DNA from: Acidobacteriota bacterium
Lineage (GTDB): Bacteria; Acidobacteriota; Terriglobia; UBA7540
Length of the DNA: 64,000 nt
NCBI GenBank assembly: GCA_021787735.1
Contig: JAJYLL010000004.1
Span: forward strand, 1-64,000
Direction of reading: 5' to 3'
Shown here: one piece after another, positions 25,505 to 33,114 of the stretch
Numbering within the stretch: the first letter of the stretch is position 1
Layout: every line of letters begins with the position of its first letter
Program-made: the position numbers and the translations under genes
The notes under the pieces: model-generated
The model's input: only the letters and a program-made list of their open reading frames with translations
Database searches by the model: none
What the model was told of the DNA's origin: nothing

Positions 25505-25562
25505 AACGAGGCCCCCCTCCCGCGGCGGACGGAACCACAAGTTCCGTCCGCTGCACCTCGTT
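25505..25562. repeat. imperfect cruciform with a perfect 11-bp core
   Basis: The core GCGGACGGAAC (25525-25535) pairs perfectly with GTTCCGTCCGC (25541-25551) around CACAA. An outer arm, AACGAGG (25505-25511), pairs with CCTCGTT (25556-25562), leaving an asymmetric bulge. It resembles a REP-like or mobile palindrome. Confidence 0.65.
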
Positions 25563-25623
25563 CTGCAAGGAAGTAACAGTTCAATAGCTGCGTCGCCAGA
25601 GATCGAATCCGCCACATTTGCGT

Positions 25624-25642
25624 CGGCGGCGTAAAGCCGCCG
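25624..25642. repeat. GC-rich short hairpin
   Basis: CGGCGGC (25624-25630) and GCCGCCG (25636-25642) around GTAAA, directly followed by a CTTTTT run at 25649. It could act as a terminator on the plus strand, although no gene ends nearby. Confidence 0.5.
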
Positions 25643-25648
25643 CTACAG

Positions 25649-25667
25649 CTTTTTCAGTAACCTGCTA
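25649..25667. repeat. IS-terminus-like sequence without transposase
   Basis: CTTTTTCAGTAACCTGCTA matches 16 of 19 positions of the putative IS end at 422-440. No transposase lies nearby, so this may be a solo end or remnant. Confidence 0.4.
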
Positions 25668-26142
25668 AAGAGCTGCTCCGAGCTCTTCCCCTTGACAATC
25701 TAGGGGAGCGGCGTTAAGGTCTTAATTCGAAGTTGCGACAGATTGTTGTGCCCTCCCGGCTTGCTTTGCCTGCAACAGGATTCAAGCACGCGTATCATGC
25801 CGGGCTGGCGCAACCGAGTCCGGCATCGGGCAATCCAGATGGCACGCCGTGACGAGCCGGTGAAACCATTGCCAGAATAACCCGGCGGATGTTACATTGA
25901 CCATCTAACGCTACAAAGACCATCCCTGCCGCGGAGGTTCCTTGCTTGCCCGCGGCGAAGGTGGCTGATCAGCGCGACTGGAGCGGACAATCACCACTTG
26001 ACCTCAAAATAACAACTTGCATTCTGCTCCGGCAATCAGGCGTGTTCTCCCACCTTTATGAAACTGAATATCCCCGAGATTCGTATCTAAGATAGTGGGC
26101 ATGAGACACAAGAGACTCTGTCCCGGAGGGAGAGGTTACGAG

Positions 26143-28044
26143 ATGATACTGGAAAAATTAACCCGGGCTACTGCACTGCTGGCTCTGGCAATTTCCTTGC
26201 TGGTGGGCGTCTTGCCGGTGGAACTCCATGCCCAACAGACGAACACCACCAAAGCGCCTCAGGAAAAAGGCACTTTCGACTACACAAACGGCCCTTCTAT
26301 TTTAAAAGGATACTCTTATCCTTACATCCCGTCGCCGTCGCTGAGCAACACTCCGCAGCTAAACCAACTGATCCAGAATGACAAGCTGGAACTCTCTCTG
26401 AATGCCGCCATCGAGCTGGCTCTGCAGAACAACCTGGACATTGCCGTAGCCCGGTTCCAGCTCCCCATTGCGCGGCTTGACGTTCTCCGAACCAAAGCCG
26501 GCAGCGCGGCTCGCGGTGTTTCGGGAGCGGTGATTTCAAACGCCCTGTATTCGGGCGCCATTGGAGCGGGCGTCGGCGGCGTGTCAGGCACCGGGGGAAC
26601 GGGCGGCGGCGGATTTACGGGCGCTGGCGTCACCAGCACCAGCTTCATCGGTCCCGGCGATCCGGTAACGGGATTCACGCTAGGATGGAACAACGCCTCC
26701 ACGCCGTTGAATTATGCTTCCCTGACAGGCGTCGGAATTGAGGGAAGTCACACGGCCACTTACGGCACTTTCTTCGGGAAGGGCTTTTTCACTGGAACCA
26801 GTTTTGTGGCCTCTGTCAACGGTCAGCGAAGCAGCACGACGTCAACCACTTCGCTGTTTAACCCTTCGGTTCCCACCTCTCTGACGGTAGGTCTCAATCA
26901 GCATTTGCTCAAAGGCTTCGGGCGCCGCTCCAATGCGGTTTTTATTCGCATCGCGAACAACGATCTCAAGGTTGCGAACTCGGTATTCCGCAAGCAGGTC
27001 ATCACCACTATTGCGCAAGTGCTTAACGCCTACTACACGTTGCTGGCCGACAGGGACCAGGTGCGCGTGGCGCAGTCTGCAATCGATTATTCGCAAAGGC
27101 TGGTAGAGGACGACAAGAAGCAAGTCCAGATCGGTACATTGGCCCCCCTGGACGTTGTGCAGGCGGAATCGACGCTCGCTACCGATCAGCAGAACCTGAT
27201 CGTGGCCCAGACCACTTACCTGCAACAGCAGGAGGTCCTCAAAACCATGATCTCGAAAAGGGTGACTTCTGAACTCGCCAGCGTCGAAATTGAACCCACC
27301 GATAACCTGCCCGAGCCCAGGCCCGGCGATATCCCTCCACTGGCGGAGGCCCTGGCTGAAGCAGTCAAAAACCGCCCGGAGATTGAACAGGATGAATTGA
27401 ACCTGAGAAACCAGAATTATACCATCCAGTCGAACCGCAATGGGCTGTTGCCCTCGCTCGATGCCTTCGCCACGTACCAGTCCAACGGTCTCGCCGGTGT
27501 CCCTTTTGCCACCATTGTCCCCACAGGTCCCGGCGGTCTGGGAGATTCGCTGTCACAAATTTTCAGAGGGGCATACCCTAGCTACTCCGCCGGTCTCACC
27601 CTGAGCATCCCCATCCGCAACCGCGTCGAGCAGGCCAACGCCGCGCAGGCCATGGTTGAACTGCATGAGATGCAGGCCAGCATGCAGCGCGACAAAAATA
27701 CTATCGAGCAGGACGTTCGCAACGCCGAAATCGCTGTGACCCAGGCCAGGGCCCAGATCAATGCCGCCATCAAGGCACGCGACTATGGCCAGCAGGCACT
27801 GGACGCTGAGATCAAGAAGCTGCACCTGGGGGTTTCCACCACTCTGAACGTCATCCAGTTGCAGCAGCAGTTCGTCCTGGCGGAAGGCAATCTGGCCAAG
27901 GCACGTCAGGCTTATGCTGCGGCACTGGTCCAATTTCACCAGGCGACCGGGACCACGCTGGACGCGCACCATATTGTGCTGACAAACCCGGATACCGGCA
28001 AGTACTCCCGGCAACCCAACATCCCCGGATCGACAACTAATTAA
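26143..28044 (+). CDS. TolC-family outer-membrane efflux protein
   Basis: A 633-residue protein from the ATG at 26143 (GGAGGGAGAGG upstream; an in-frame start at 26095 would lengthen it). The signal peptide is ALLALAISLLVGVLPVELHA. The first OEP repeat starts LELSLNAAIELALQNNLDIA, the canonical TolC helix. It is split by a Gly/Ser/Thr-rich insert (about residues 120-235) that probably forms beta-barrel loops. The second repeat runs from PPLAEALAEAVKNRPEIEQD to FHQATGTTL, with long coiled helices (VEQANAAQAMVELHEMQASM). It would form the outer-membrane channel of a tripartite exporter, but no RND, MFP or ABC partner is adjacent. Confidence 0.9.
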   Translation: MILEKLTRATALLALAISLLVGVLPVELHAQQTNTTKAPQEKGTFDYTNGPSILKGYSYPYIPSPSLSNTPQLNQLIQNDKLELSLNAAIELALQNNLDIAVARFQLPIARLDVLRTKAGSAARGVSGAVISNALYSGAIGAGVGGVSGTGGTGGGGFTGAGVTSTSFIGPGDPVTGFTLGWNNASTPLNYASLTGVGIEGSHTATYGTFFGKGFFTGTSFVASVNGQRSSTTSTTSLFNPSVPTSLTVGLNQHLLKGFGRRSNAVFIRIANNDLKVANSVFRKQVITTIAQVLNAYYTLLADRDQVRVAQSAIDYSQRLVEDDKKQVQIGTLAPLDVVQAESTLATDQQNLIVAQTTYLQQQEVLKTMISKRVTSELASVEIEPTDNLPEPRPGDIPPLAEALAEAVKNRPEIEQDELNLRNQNYTIQSNRNGLLPSLDAFATYQSNGLAGVPFATIVPTGPGGLGDSLSQIFRGAYPSYSAGLTLSIPIRNRVEQANAAQAMVELHEMQASMQRDKNTIEQDVRNAEIAVTQARAQINAAIKARDYGQQALDAEIKKLHLGVSTTLNVIQLQQQFVLAEGNLAKARQAYAAALVQFHQATGTTLDAHHIVLTNPDTGKYSRQPNIPGSTTN

Positions 28045-28576
28045 GGGGGTTATGCGCACAGGGCGATCTTTCTGCTGGCCGTCTCGCCCACAGGAAGAAT
28101 CCCCTGGCAGCAGGATTTCATTAACTCCCTCAGAATTTGCTTCAGGGTGGCACTCTGTGGGGACCGTCCTCAAGCATGGTGTCGACTTAAACAATCTGAT
28201 CAGCCTCCTGCTTATTCCAGGATTGCTGTTGCTCCGCGCTCAGACTGGCATGACGCCTCCCGGCTCACCTCTGAGCCATTTTCCCCTCAAATCGTGAGCC
28301 CTGCCAGGACGTGGGCTACATTGTTCGGGGATGTAATTTATTTTTCAGTAACCATTTCGGTGCTCTTGGGTGTAAAGTATCTCTTGTTTCAATGGGCTGG
28401 CGGAATTGCAAATTCCGCGATACAATGCAGCCTGCATATTAGTGCGCGCCAGATGTGAGAAATCACAGTAGCCAAGTGGAGGGGGAAAGAGGGGTTAGAA
28501 AGTGAGTCGATTTTGGACAGGTAGCTTGACCCTCGGAAATCACAACGAGACCGAAGCACTTAGAGGAGGTCGCAAG
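28045..28576. other. intergenic region with one short hairpin
   Basis: About 530 bases between the TolC-like and Mrr-N-like genes. No gene is supported. The perfect hairpin GCGGAATT/AATTCCGC with a GCA loop at 28400-28418 is the only structure noted; it is followed by ATACAAT, which resembles a -10 box. Confidence 0.45.
28400..28418. repeat. perfect 8-bp hairpin upstream of the Mrr-N-like gene
   Basis: GCGGAATT at 28400-28407 and AATTCCGC at 28411-28418 with a 3-base loop, followed by GATACAAT. It could be an operator next to a promoter or a fragment of a repeat. Confidence 0.5.
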
Positions 28577-29158
28577 ATGGTTGATAACGGTCCCACCACT
28601 GTGCAAGCGGGCTTTGAAATCCTGCTCGAAGAGATGGAAACGGAGATTGAATTCATCAATCAATCCGGAGCCAAGGCTTTCGCGGCGCGTAATTACGATG
28701 CAGCTCGGGCAGTCCTCGAACGCGCTGACCAGGTAACTGCACTCCGCGAGAGGCTTGCCGCACTCCGCACCGAATGGGAAAAACTTGTTCCCGTTATTAC
28801 ATCCAACAGCACAGGCGCCAAAAAGAACGGTAACCACGACCTTAGCCGCCTGCAACGCGGGATTCGCACCCGCGAAGCAGCCTATTTCAAGCCGATTCTG
28901 CAGATCCTGAGCCAGATGGGCGGCACCGGCGACATGTCTGAGATACTGGAACGCATTCCCAAGGTAATGAAGGGGACTCTGAGCGACATCGACTTTGAGC
29001 CGCTATCCGGTGACTCGGAAGTTCCCCGCTGGTGGAATACGGCACAGTGGGCGCAGAGTGCAATGGTTCAGGCGGGCTTGCTGAAGGCTGATTCTCCCCG
29101 TGGCGTCTGGGAAATGACAGAAGCCGGGCACAAGCTGATCGCCGAATTCAATACATAG
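28577..29158 (+). CDS. Mrr-N-like winged-helix protein lacking a nuclease domain
   Basis: A 193-residue protein. GAGGAGG lies 8 bases before the ATG at 28577, so the longer frame from 28502 is not used. Residues 10-85 are mainly helical and acidic and probably form a coiled coil (ILLEEMETEIEFINQSGAKA, VLERADQVTALRERLAALRT). The C-terminal 85 residues match the winged-helix domain at the start of Mrr-type proteins: YFKPILQILSQMGGTGDMSE, VPRWWNTAQWAQSAMVQAGL, then RGVWEMTEAGHKLI. The PD-(D/E)xK nuclease domain of Mrr is absent. It is probably a DNA-binding protein of unknown target. A stem-loop follows the stop codon. Confidence 0.7.
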   Translation: MVDNGPTTVQAGFEILLEEMETEIEFINQSGAKAFAARNYDAARAVLERADQVTALRERLAALRTEWEKLVPVITSNSTGAKKNGNHDLSRLQRGIRTREAAYFKPILQILSQMGGTGDMSEILERIPKVMKGTLSDIDFEPLSGDSEVPRWWNTAQWAQSAMVQAGLLKADSPRGVWEMTEAGHKLIAEFNT

Positions 29159-29172
29159 TACGGTTATCAATT

Positions 29173-29212
29173 CAGGCCAGTCTATCCTCTCACGAGGATG
29201 AAAGCTGGCCTG
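29173..29212 (+). terminator. two-part stem-loop after the Mrr-N-like gene
   Basis: CAGGCCAG (29173-29180) pairs with CTGGCCTG (29205-29212), and inside it ATCCTC (29184-29189) pairs with GAGGAT (29194-29199). It starts 15 bases after the stop codon. There is no clear U-tract, so termination strength is uncertain. Confidence 0.5.
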
Positions 29213-29665
29213 CAGGTTGTGGTTTCCCTTTCCGCCAGACAATCTACCTCTGGAAAACCCTGCTTCCATCGGCCCACGCGCAGTAATTCGCGGTAGAAGG
29301 ACGCGACGGCGGTGCGTGAGTGTCTCCTGCGGCAAGCTTATAGCTGATCTCGAAGAACCATCCCAACAGCAGCGGCGCCGGGCAACGGCATTTTCTAAAG
29401 GCCCCACCGGCGTCGTACAGTTTTGCCGGCTGCACACATATCAGGATGGCGGGCGGCCCGGTCACATTGTCCCCAAAGAATCCGTTTTGCGCGCTGGTCA
29501 TGCGGCCCCTGTGCTGATAAGATAGGGGGCCACAAGATGCGCGGGCCCGGTTCGATGTTATCTGTTCCCGAGCAAGAGTTGTCCCATTCACCGAGGTCCG
29601 GCGCACGGCGTGCCGCAGAACCACACTCGCTCAGACAGTCAAGTCTCTACTTGAGGGGAGGCGTC
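29213..29665. other. intergenic region, nothing identified
   Basis: About 450 bases upstream of the carboxylesterase. A long frame extends through it into the esterase, but it lacks homology and the esterase has its own ribosome-binding site and signal peptide. Confidence 0.45.
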
Positions 29666-31276
29666 ATGAACCATCAATCCCGCTTTATCAATTCCGTAAA
29701 AGAATGGTTGTTGCTGGCGCTTGTGCTGCTGGTTGCGCAAGCCGTTCCCGCGCGCGCGGCCGACCAGGTCACAATCGCTTCCGGAAAACTCCAAGGCATA
29801 ACGGTTGACCACTCCAATGTCCGTGCCTTTCTGGGCATTCCCTTTGCCGCGCCTCCCGTGGGCAAGCTGCGATGGCAACCACCGCAACCGGTCAAGCCCT
29901 GGAAGGGCGTCCGCAATGCCGATGCCTTTGGCCCACGCTGCATGCAGCTCAGGATTTTTTCCGACATGATCTTCCGGGATAACGGGCCAAGCGAGGATTG
30001 CCTTTCCCTGAACGTCTGGACGCCGGCCAAATCCGCATCCGATCGCTTGCCCGTGATGTTCTGGATCTTCGGCGGGGGCTTTCAGGCCGGAGGCACCTCC
30101 GAGCCTCGCCAGGAAGGAATGAATCTGGCAACGAAGGGCGTGGTGGTGGTCAGCGCCAATTACCGCCTGGGGATTTTCGGCTTTTTCTCCTATCCGGCGC
30201 TCACTGCGGAATCATCGCATCACGTTTCCGGCAATTACGGCCTCATGGACCAGATCGCGGCGCTCCGCTGGGTCAAGCATAACATTGCGGCGTTTGGCGG
30301 CGATCCCAACAACGTCACCATCTTCGGCGAATCGGCAGGGTCCTTCTCCGTCAGCGACCTGATGGCTTCACCGTTGGCGAAGGGATTGTTCCAGAAAGCA
30401 ATCGGCGAGAGCGGAGCATCTTTCGGCGCCGGGCCGCAATTGATCGGTGCGCAAACACTGTCTGAAAGCGAAAAGGCCGGGCAGAAATTTGCTGAGTCCA
30501 TCGGAGCCACATCGCTTGCAGCCTTGCGGGCCATCCCTGCCGAAAAACTCTTGCAGGAATCCAGGAAAGGTGATTTTTGGCCCAACGTTGACGGCTACGT
30601 TCTTCCCCAGTCTGTATACAAGATTTTCGCTGAAGGCAAGCAGAGTCACGTGCCGCTACTGGCCGGCTGGAACAAAGACGAAAGCGTCGGCAACCTTTAC
30701 TCCAAGACGGACCCGCCCACGGCAGAAAACCTGATCAAGCGCATCAGGAAAATCTTTGGGTCCGAGGCTGACGAGGCTCTCAAATACTATCCGCACGCTA
30801 CCGAGGGGAAAGCACGCCAATCCACTGAGACTCTCGCCAGCGACTTCTTCACCGTTTACGGGACCTGGAAATGGCTCGATATGCAGAACCAGACCGGCGA
30901 TTCGCCCGTTTATCGCTATCTGTTCACGCGCACGCCGCCGGAATTCCCCGGAGCCACCGATGGCGGCGATGTTCCCATCGTCAAGCTGGGCGCGCGCCAC
31001 TCGGCGGAAATTCCCTACGTCTTTGGCGTTCTGAAATCGCTCAAGGCCCCTTGGGAACCCGTGGACTTCAAGGTTTCCGACGCCATGATGACTTACTGGT
31101 CCAACTTTGCCAAGACCGGAAATCCCAACGGGGCGGATCTGCCCCACTGGCCGCGCTACACGCCGCAGGATCGCCAGGTTATGATTCTCGGCCCTGACAT
31201 CCATTCGCGCGTCGCAAGTGACCAGAAACGTTTTGAATTTATCGATTCGTTTGTCGCCCGGTATCGGAGCAAATAG
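29666..31276 (+). CDS. secreted type-B carboxylesterase (alpha/beta hydrolase)
   Basis: A 536-residue enzyme. The ATG at 29666 is fixed by GAGGGGAGG upstream and by the signal peptide LLLALVLLVAQAVPARAADQ. Conserved blocks are VRAFLGIPFAAPPVGKLRW, SEDCLSLNVWTP, the oxyanion loop FWIFGGGFQAGG, and the nucleophile elbow FGESAGSFS with Ser223. The acidic member is likely in WNKDES, and the His region lies near VPIVKLGARHSAEIPYVFG. This family hydrolyses carboxyl esters of varied alcohols, including acylated sugars and xenobiotics. It is monocistronic; the substrate is unknown. Confidence 0.92.
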   Translation: MNHQSRFINSVKEWLLLALVLLVAQAVPARAADQVTIASGKLQGITVDHSNVRAFLGIPFAAPPVGKLRWQPPQPVKPWKGVRNADAFGPRCMQLRIFSDMIFRDNGPSEDCLSLNVWTPAKSASDRLPVMFWIFGGGFQAGGTSEPRQEGMNLATKGVVVVSANYRLGIFGFFSYPALTAESSHHVSGNYGLMDQIAALRWVKHNIAAFGGDPNNVTIFGESAGSFSVSDLMASPLAKGLFQKAIGESGASFGAGPQLIGAQTLSESEKAGQKFAESIGATSLAALRAIPAEKLLQESRKGDFWPNVDGYVLPQSVYKIFAEGKQSHVPLLAGWNKDESVGNLYSKTDPPTAENLIKRIRKIFGSEADEALKYYPHATEGKARQSTETLASDFFTVYGTWKWLDMQNQTGDSPVYRYLFTRTPPEFPGATDGGDVPIVKLGARHSAEIPYVFGVLKSLKAPWEPVDFKVSDAMMTYWSNFAKTGNPNGADLPHWPRYTPQDRQVMILGPDIHSRVASDQKRFEFIDSFVARYRSK

Positions 31277-31710
31277 CGCGTACATCCGCTTATAGGGCCA
31301 TCGCCGCGACACCAGCTTTGCGCCGTGGGCCTTTGTGCATAGGGACAAACCAAAAGCTTTAACACAGAACGCACAGAGACTCTCTTTGATCTCTGTGTTG
31401 ATGCGTTTCCAGATACAAAAACCACTGAGAAGAACCATGCTTGCGTTGAGAACGATACCCCAAACGCGGGCCATACAACAGAACCACCACTGTCTCGATT
31501 TGCAACACTCGGCCTCACTTCTATTAAAGTGTCACCTTAATTCCAACCCTTAACAAGCTCATTTCAGGAATCGTAAAATATATTTTTCTGTTTTTCCCAT
31601 GCGTCCCAAACGTCCCATTCTGCCCTGCTATGCTTGATGGGACAGAGTTCCGAAGGCGTGGCGTGGCGGAATGAATCCGCCGCTGCAACGGCTTCACAAA
31701 GGAGGACATT
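31277..31710. other. intergenic region containing the left copy of a 17-bp inverted repeat
   Basis: About 430 bases. AAAAGCTTTAACACAGA at 31352-31368 recurs inverted at 32934-32950, so the pair flanks the STGPRT gene. The hairpin GGCGGA/TCCGCC at 31665-31681 lies in the leader of that gene. No other feature was seen. Confidence 0.5.
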
Positions 31711-32643
31711 GTGGAAAAGACGGGCACCAAACTCACACCCAGGCAACTGGAATCCAATCGCAGGAACGCACAGAAATCCACCGGCCCGCGCACCGACGCC
31801 GGCAAGCGCCGCGCAGCGCTAAACGGCCTCAAGTACGGGCACTATACGGTACCCCGGACCATGGAGCAGAGCATGCTGCTGCTGGGCGAAGACCCGCTTG
31901 AGTTTCAAGCCTTCCGCGAAAGCCTGCTCGCCAGCCGCCAGCCCGCCGATGCCGTCGAGCGCATGCTGGTGGAAGACATTGCCATGCTGGCCTGGAAAAA
32001 GCGCCGGCTCAATCGCGCCCAGGAAGGCTTGCAACTGCGCAGCCTGGAAATGCTGGAACTCGACCGCCACCGGCGCGCGCTTGAAGTTGGCCGCGAAACT
32101 GCCGACATTTCGCAGGAGGAAGTATTGAAGTCCGGCCTGCGCCGCGCCCCGCGGTCGCCGGGCCGCTTCGGGGAAATCCTTTCGCAGCTTGAAACGCTCT
32201 CGGCGCTGGTCAGCCGCAGGGATTTCTCGCAGGATATCGATCCCGTCATCACCATGCTTTACGGCGAAACACCTTCCCTTCGCGGCGCGCAGATCGCCAA
32301 CAGCTATCGCCAGCTTCGCGAGAGAGGCGTCGAGACCGAGGAACAACAGGCGCTCGCGACCAGCCTGAAAATAGCGATTGAAGAAGAGACCCGCGACGTG
32401 ATGGAGGAATACGCGCTCTTCCTGCAGGAGCACGTCCACGTTTCGCCCGCCCTGCGCGATTCCGCGCTGGCGCCGGTCCACCCGCAGTGGATTTCAGTCG
32501 TCCGGCACGAATACACCATCGACCGCCTTATTGAACGCAAGCTGAAGCTCCTGACCGAGATCCAGGCCAACCGCAAGCTTGAGGAATTAGCCGCCCAGGC
32601 AATGGAACGTGACGTGCGTGGGACAAAAAAACACGATTTTTGA
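31711..32643 (+). CDS. STGPRT-motif protein of unknown function
   Basis: A 310-residue soluble protein. A strong AAAGGAGGA lies 7 bases before the start (GTG-type, giving MEKTGTKLTPRQ). Residues 10-45 hold SNRRNAQKSTGPRTDAGKRR then AALNGLKYGHYT, a motif I recognise from many acidobacterial and planctomycete hypothetical proteins, where it recurs near the N-terminus. The rest is helical and charged (RMLVEDIAMLAWKKRRLNRA, LEMLELDRHRRALEV, YTIDRLIERKLKLLTEIQAN). No catalytic or membrane signature is visible. The basic N-terminus suggests nucleic-acid contact. It is followed by a roughly 66-bp tandem repeat and flanked by inverted repeats; whether it is a mobile unit is untested. Confidence 0.7.
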   Translation: MEKTGTKLTPRQLESNRRNAQKSTGPRTDAGKRRAALNGLKYGHYTVPRTMEQSMLLLGEDPLEFQAFRESLLASRQPADAVERMLVEDIAMLAWKKRRLNRAQEGLQLRSLEMLELDRHRRALEVGRETADISQEEVLKSGLRRAPRSPGRFGEILSQLETLSALVSRRDFSQDIDPVITMLYGETPSLRGAQIANSYRQLRERGVETEEQQALATSLKIAIEEETRDVMEEYALFLQEHVHVSPALRDSALAPVHPQWISVVRHEYTIDRLIERKLKLLTEIQANRKLEELAAQAMERDVRGTKKHDF

Positions 32644-32804
32644 AAAACGAACCCGAGAAGTTATTGAAAACACAGGATCGGCACTAAAAAACGAACCCGA
32701 ACGAACCCAAAACCGAAGCCGGGAAGTTATTGAAAACAGGTAGCTGTGGAAAAAGCGAACCCGAAACGAACCCGAAAACAAACCGGGCCATGTTGTTGAA
32801 AACA
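32644..32804 (+). repeat. tandem repeat, period about 66 bp, directly after the STGPRT gene
   Basis: GAAGTTATTGAAAACA occurs at 32657-32672 and 32723-32738, and a degenerate copy ends at 32804, each 66 bases apart. CGAACCCGA occurs at 32648, 32692, 32756 and 32767. The period is a multiple of three, so no frame is broken between units. The stop codon of the STGPRT gene is only one base before the array. Confidence 0.8.
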
Positions 32805-33114
32805 TAAGAAAGCACAATTGGTCGAAACATCTGTGGCGCACAGACTGCCCCCAGGTCCAGCGGCTTTTTCGTCTGTTTCAACACGGCGCCTCAGCGGCCC
32901 AGGATCCTTTACATAGAGCGCACATCCGCGTCCTCTGTGTTAAAGCTTTTCCGGCCATTAAGTGCAAAGAAAGATATGCCCATGAGGAAGACGCCTTTGT
33001 CCGCAGGGGAACTCCAACTCCACCGACCTCAACCACAAACCCCTGCCGCTGCAGACATGCACGTTATATAATCGCTATCTTGCGGGTCAAATCGAAAACA
33101 CGGTCAGGAGTGCC
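32805..33114. other. intergenic region before the large TPR protein
   Basis: About 310 bases. It contains the right inverted-repeat copy (32934-32950). TTATATAAT at 33064-33072 is a plausible -10 element for the downstream gene; no good -35 was assigned. Confidence 0.4.

Larger units (their letters stand above)
25116..26142. other. long intergenic region with several structured repeats
   Basis: About 1 kb without a supported gene. It carries a cruciform at 25505-25562, a GC-rich 7-bp hairpin at 25624-25642 and an IS-end-like sequence at 25649-25667. The bases TTGACA near 25309 followed by the dyad GTAAT...ATTAC are a possible promoter and operator, but no gene start lies directly downstream. 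Confidence 0.5.
31352..32950. repeat. 17-bp inverted repeats flanking the STGPRT gene and its repeat tail
   Basis: AAAAGCTTTAACACAGA at 31352-31368 and its exact reverse complement at 32934-32950 enclose 1.6 kb holding the STGPRT gene and its tail. Outside the 17 bases the flanks differ. No target-site duplication was identified. The text also resembles a dispersed AACACAGAG-type repeat, so the symmetry could be accidental. Confidence 0.5.

Noticed and set aside
29423-29665. N-terminal extension of the carboxylesterase
   Set aside because: The extension is low-complexity and would bury the signal peptide; a strong ribosome-binding site precedes the ATG at 29666.
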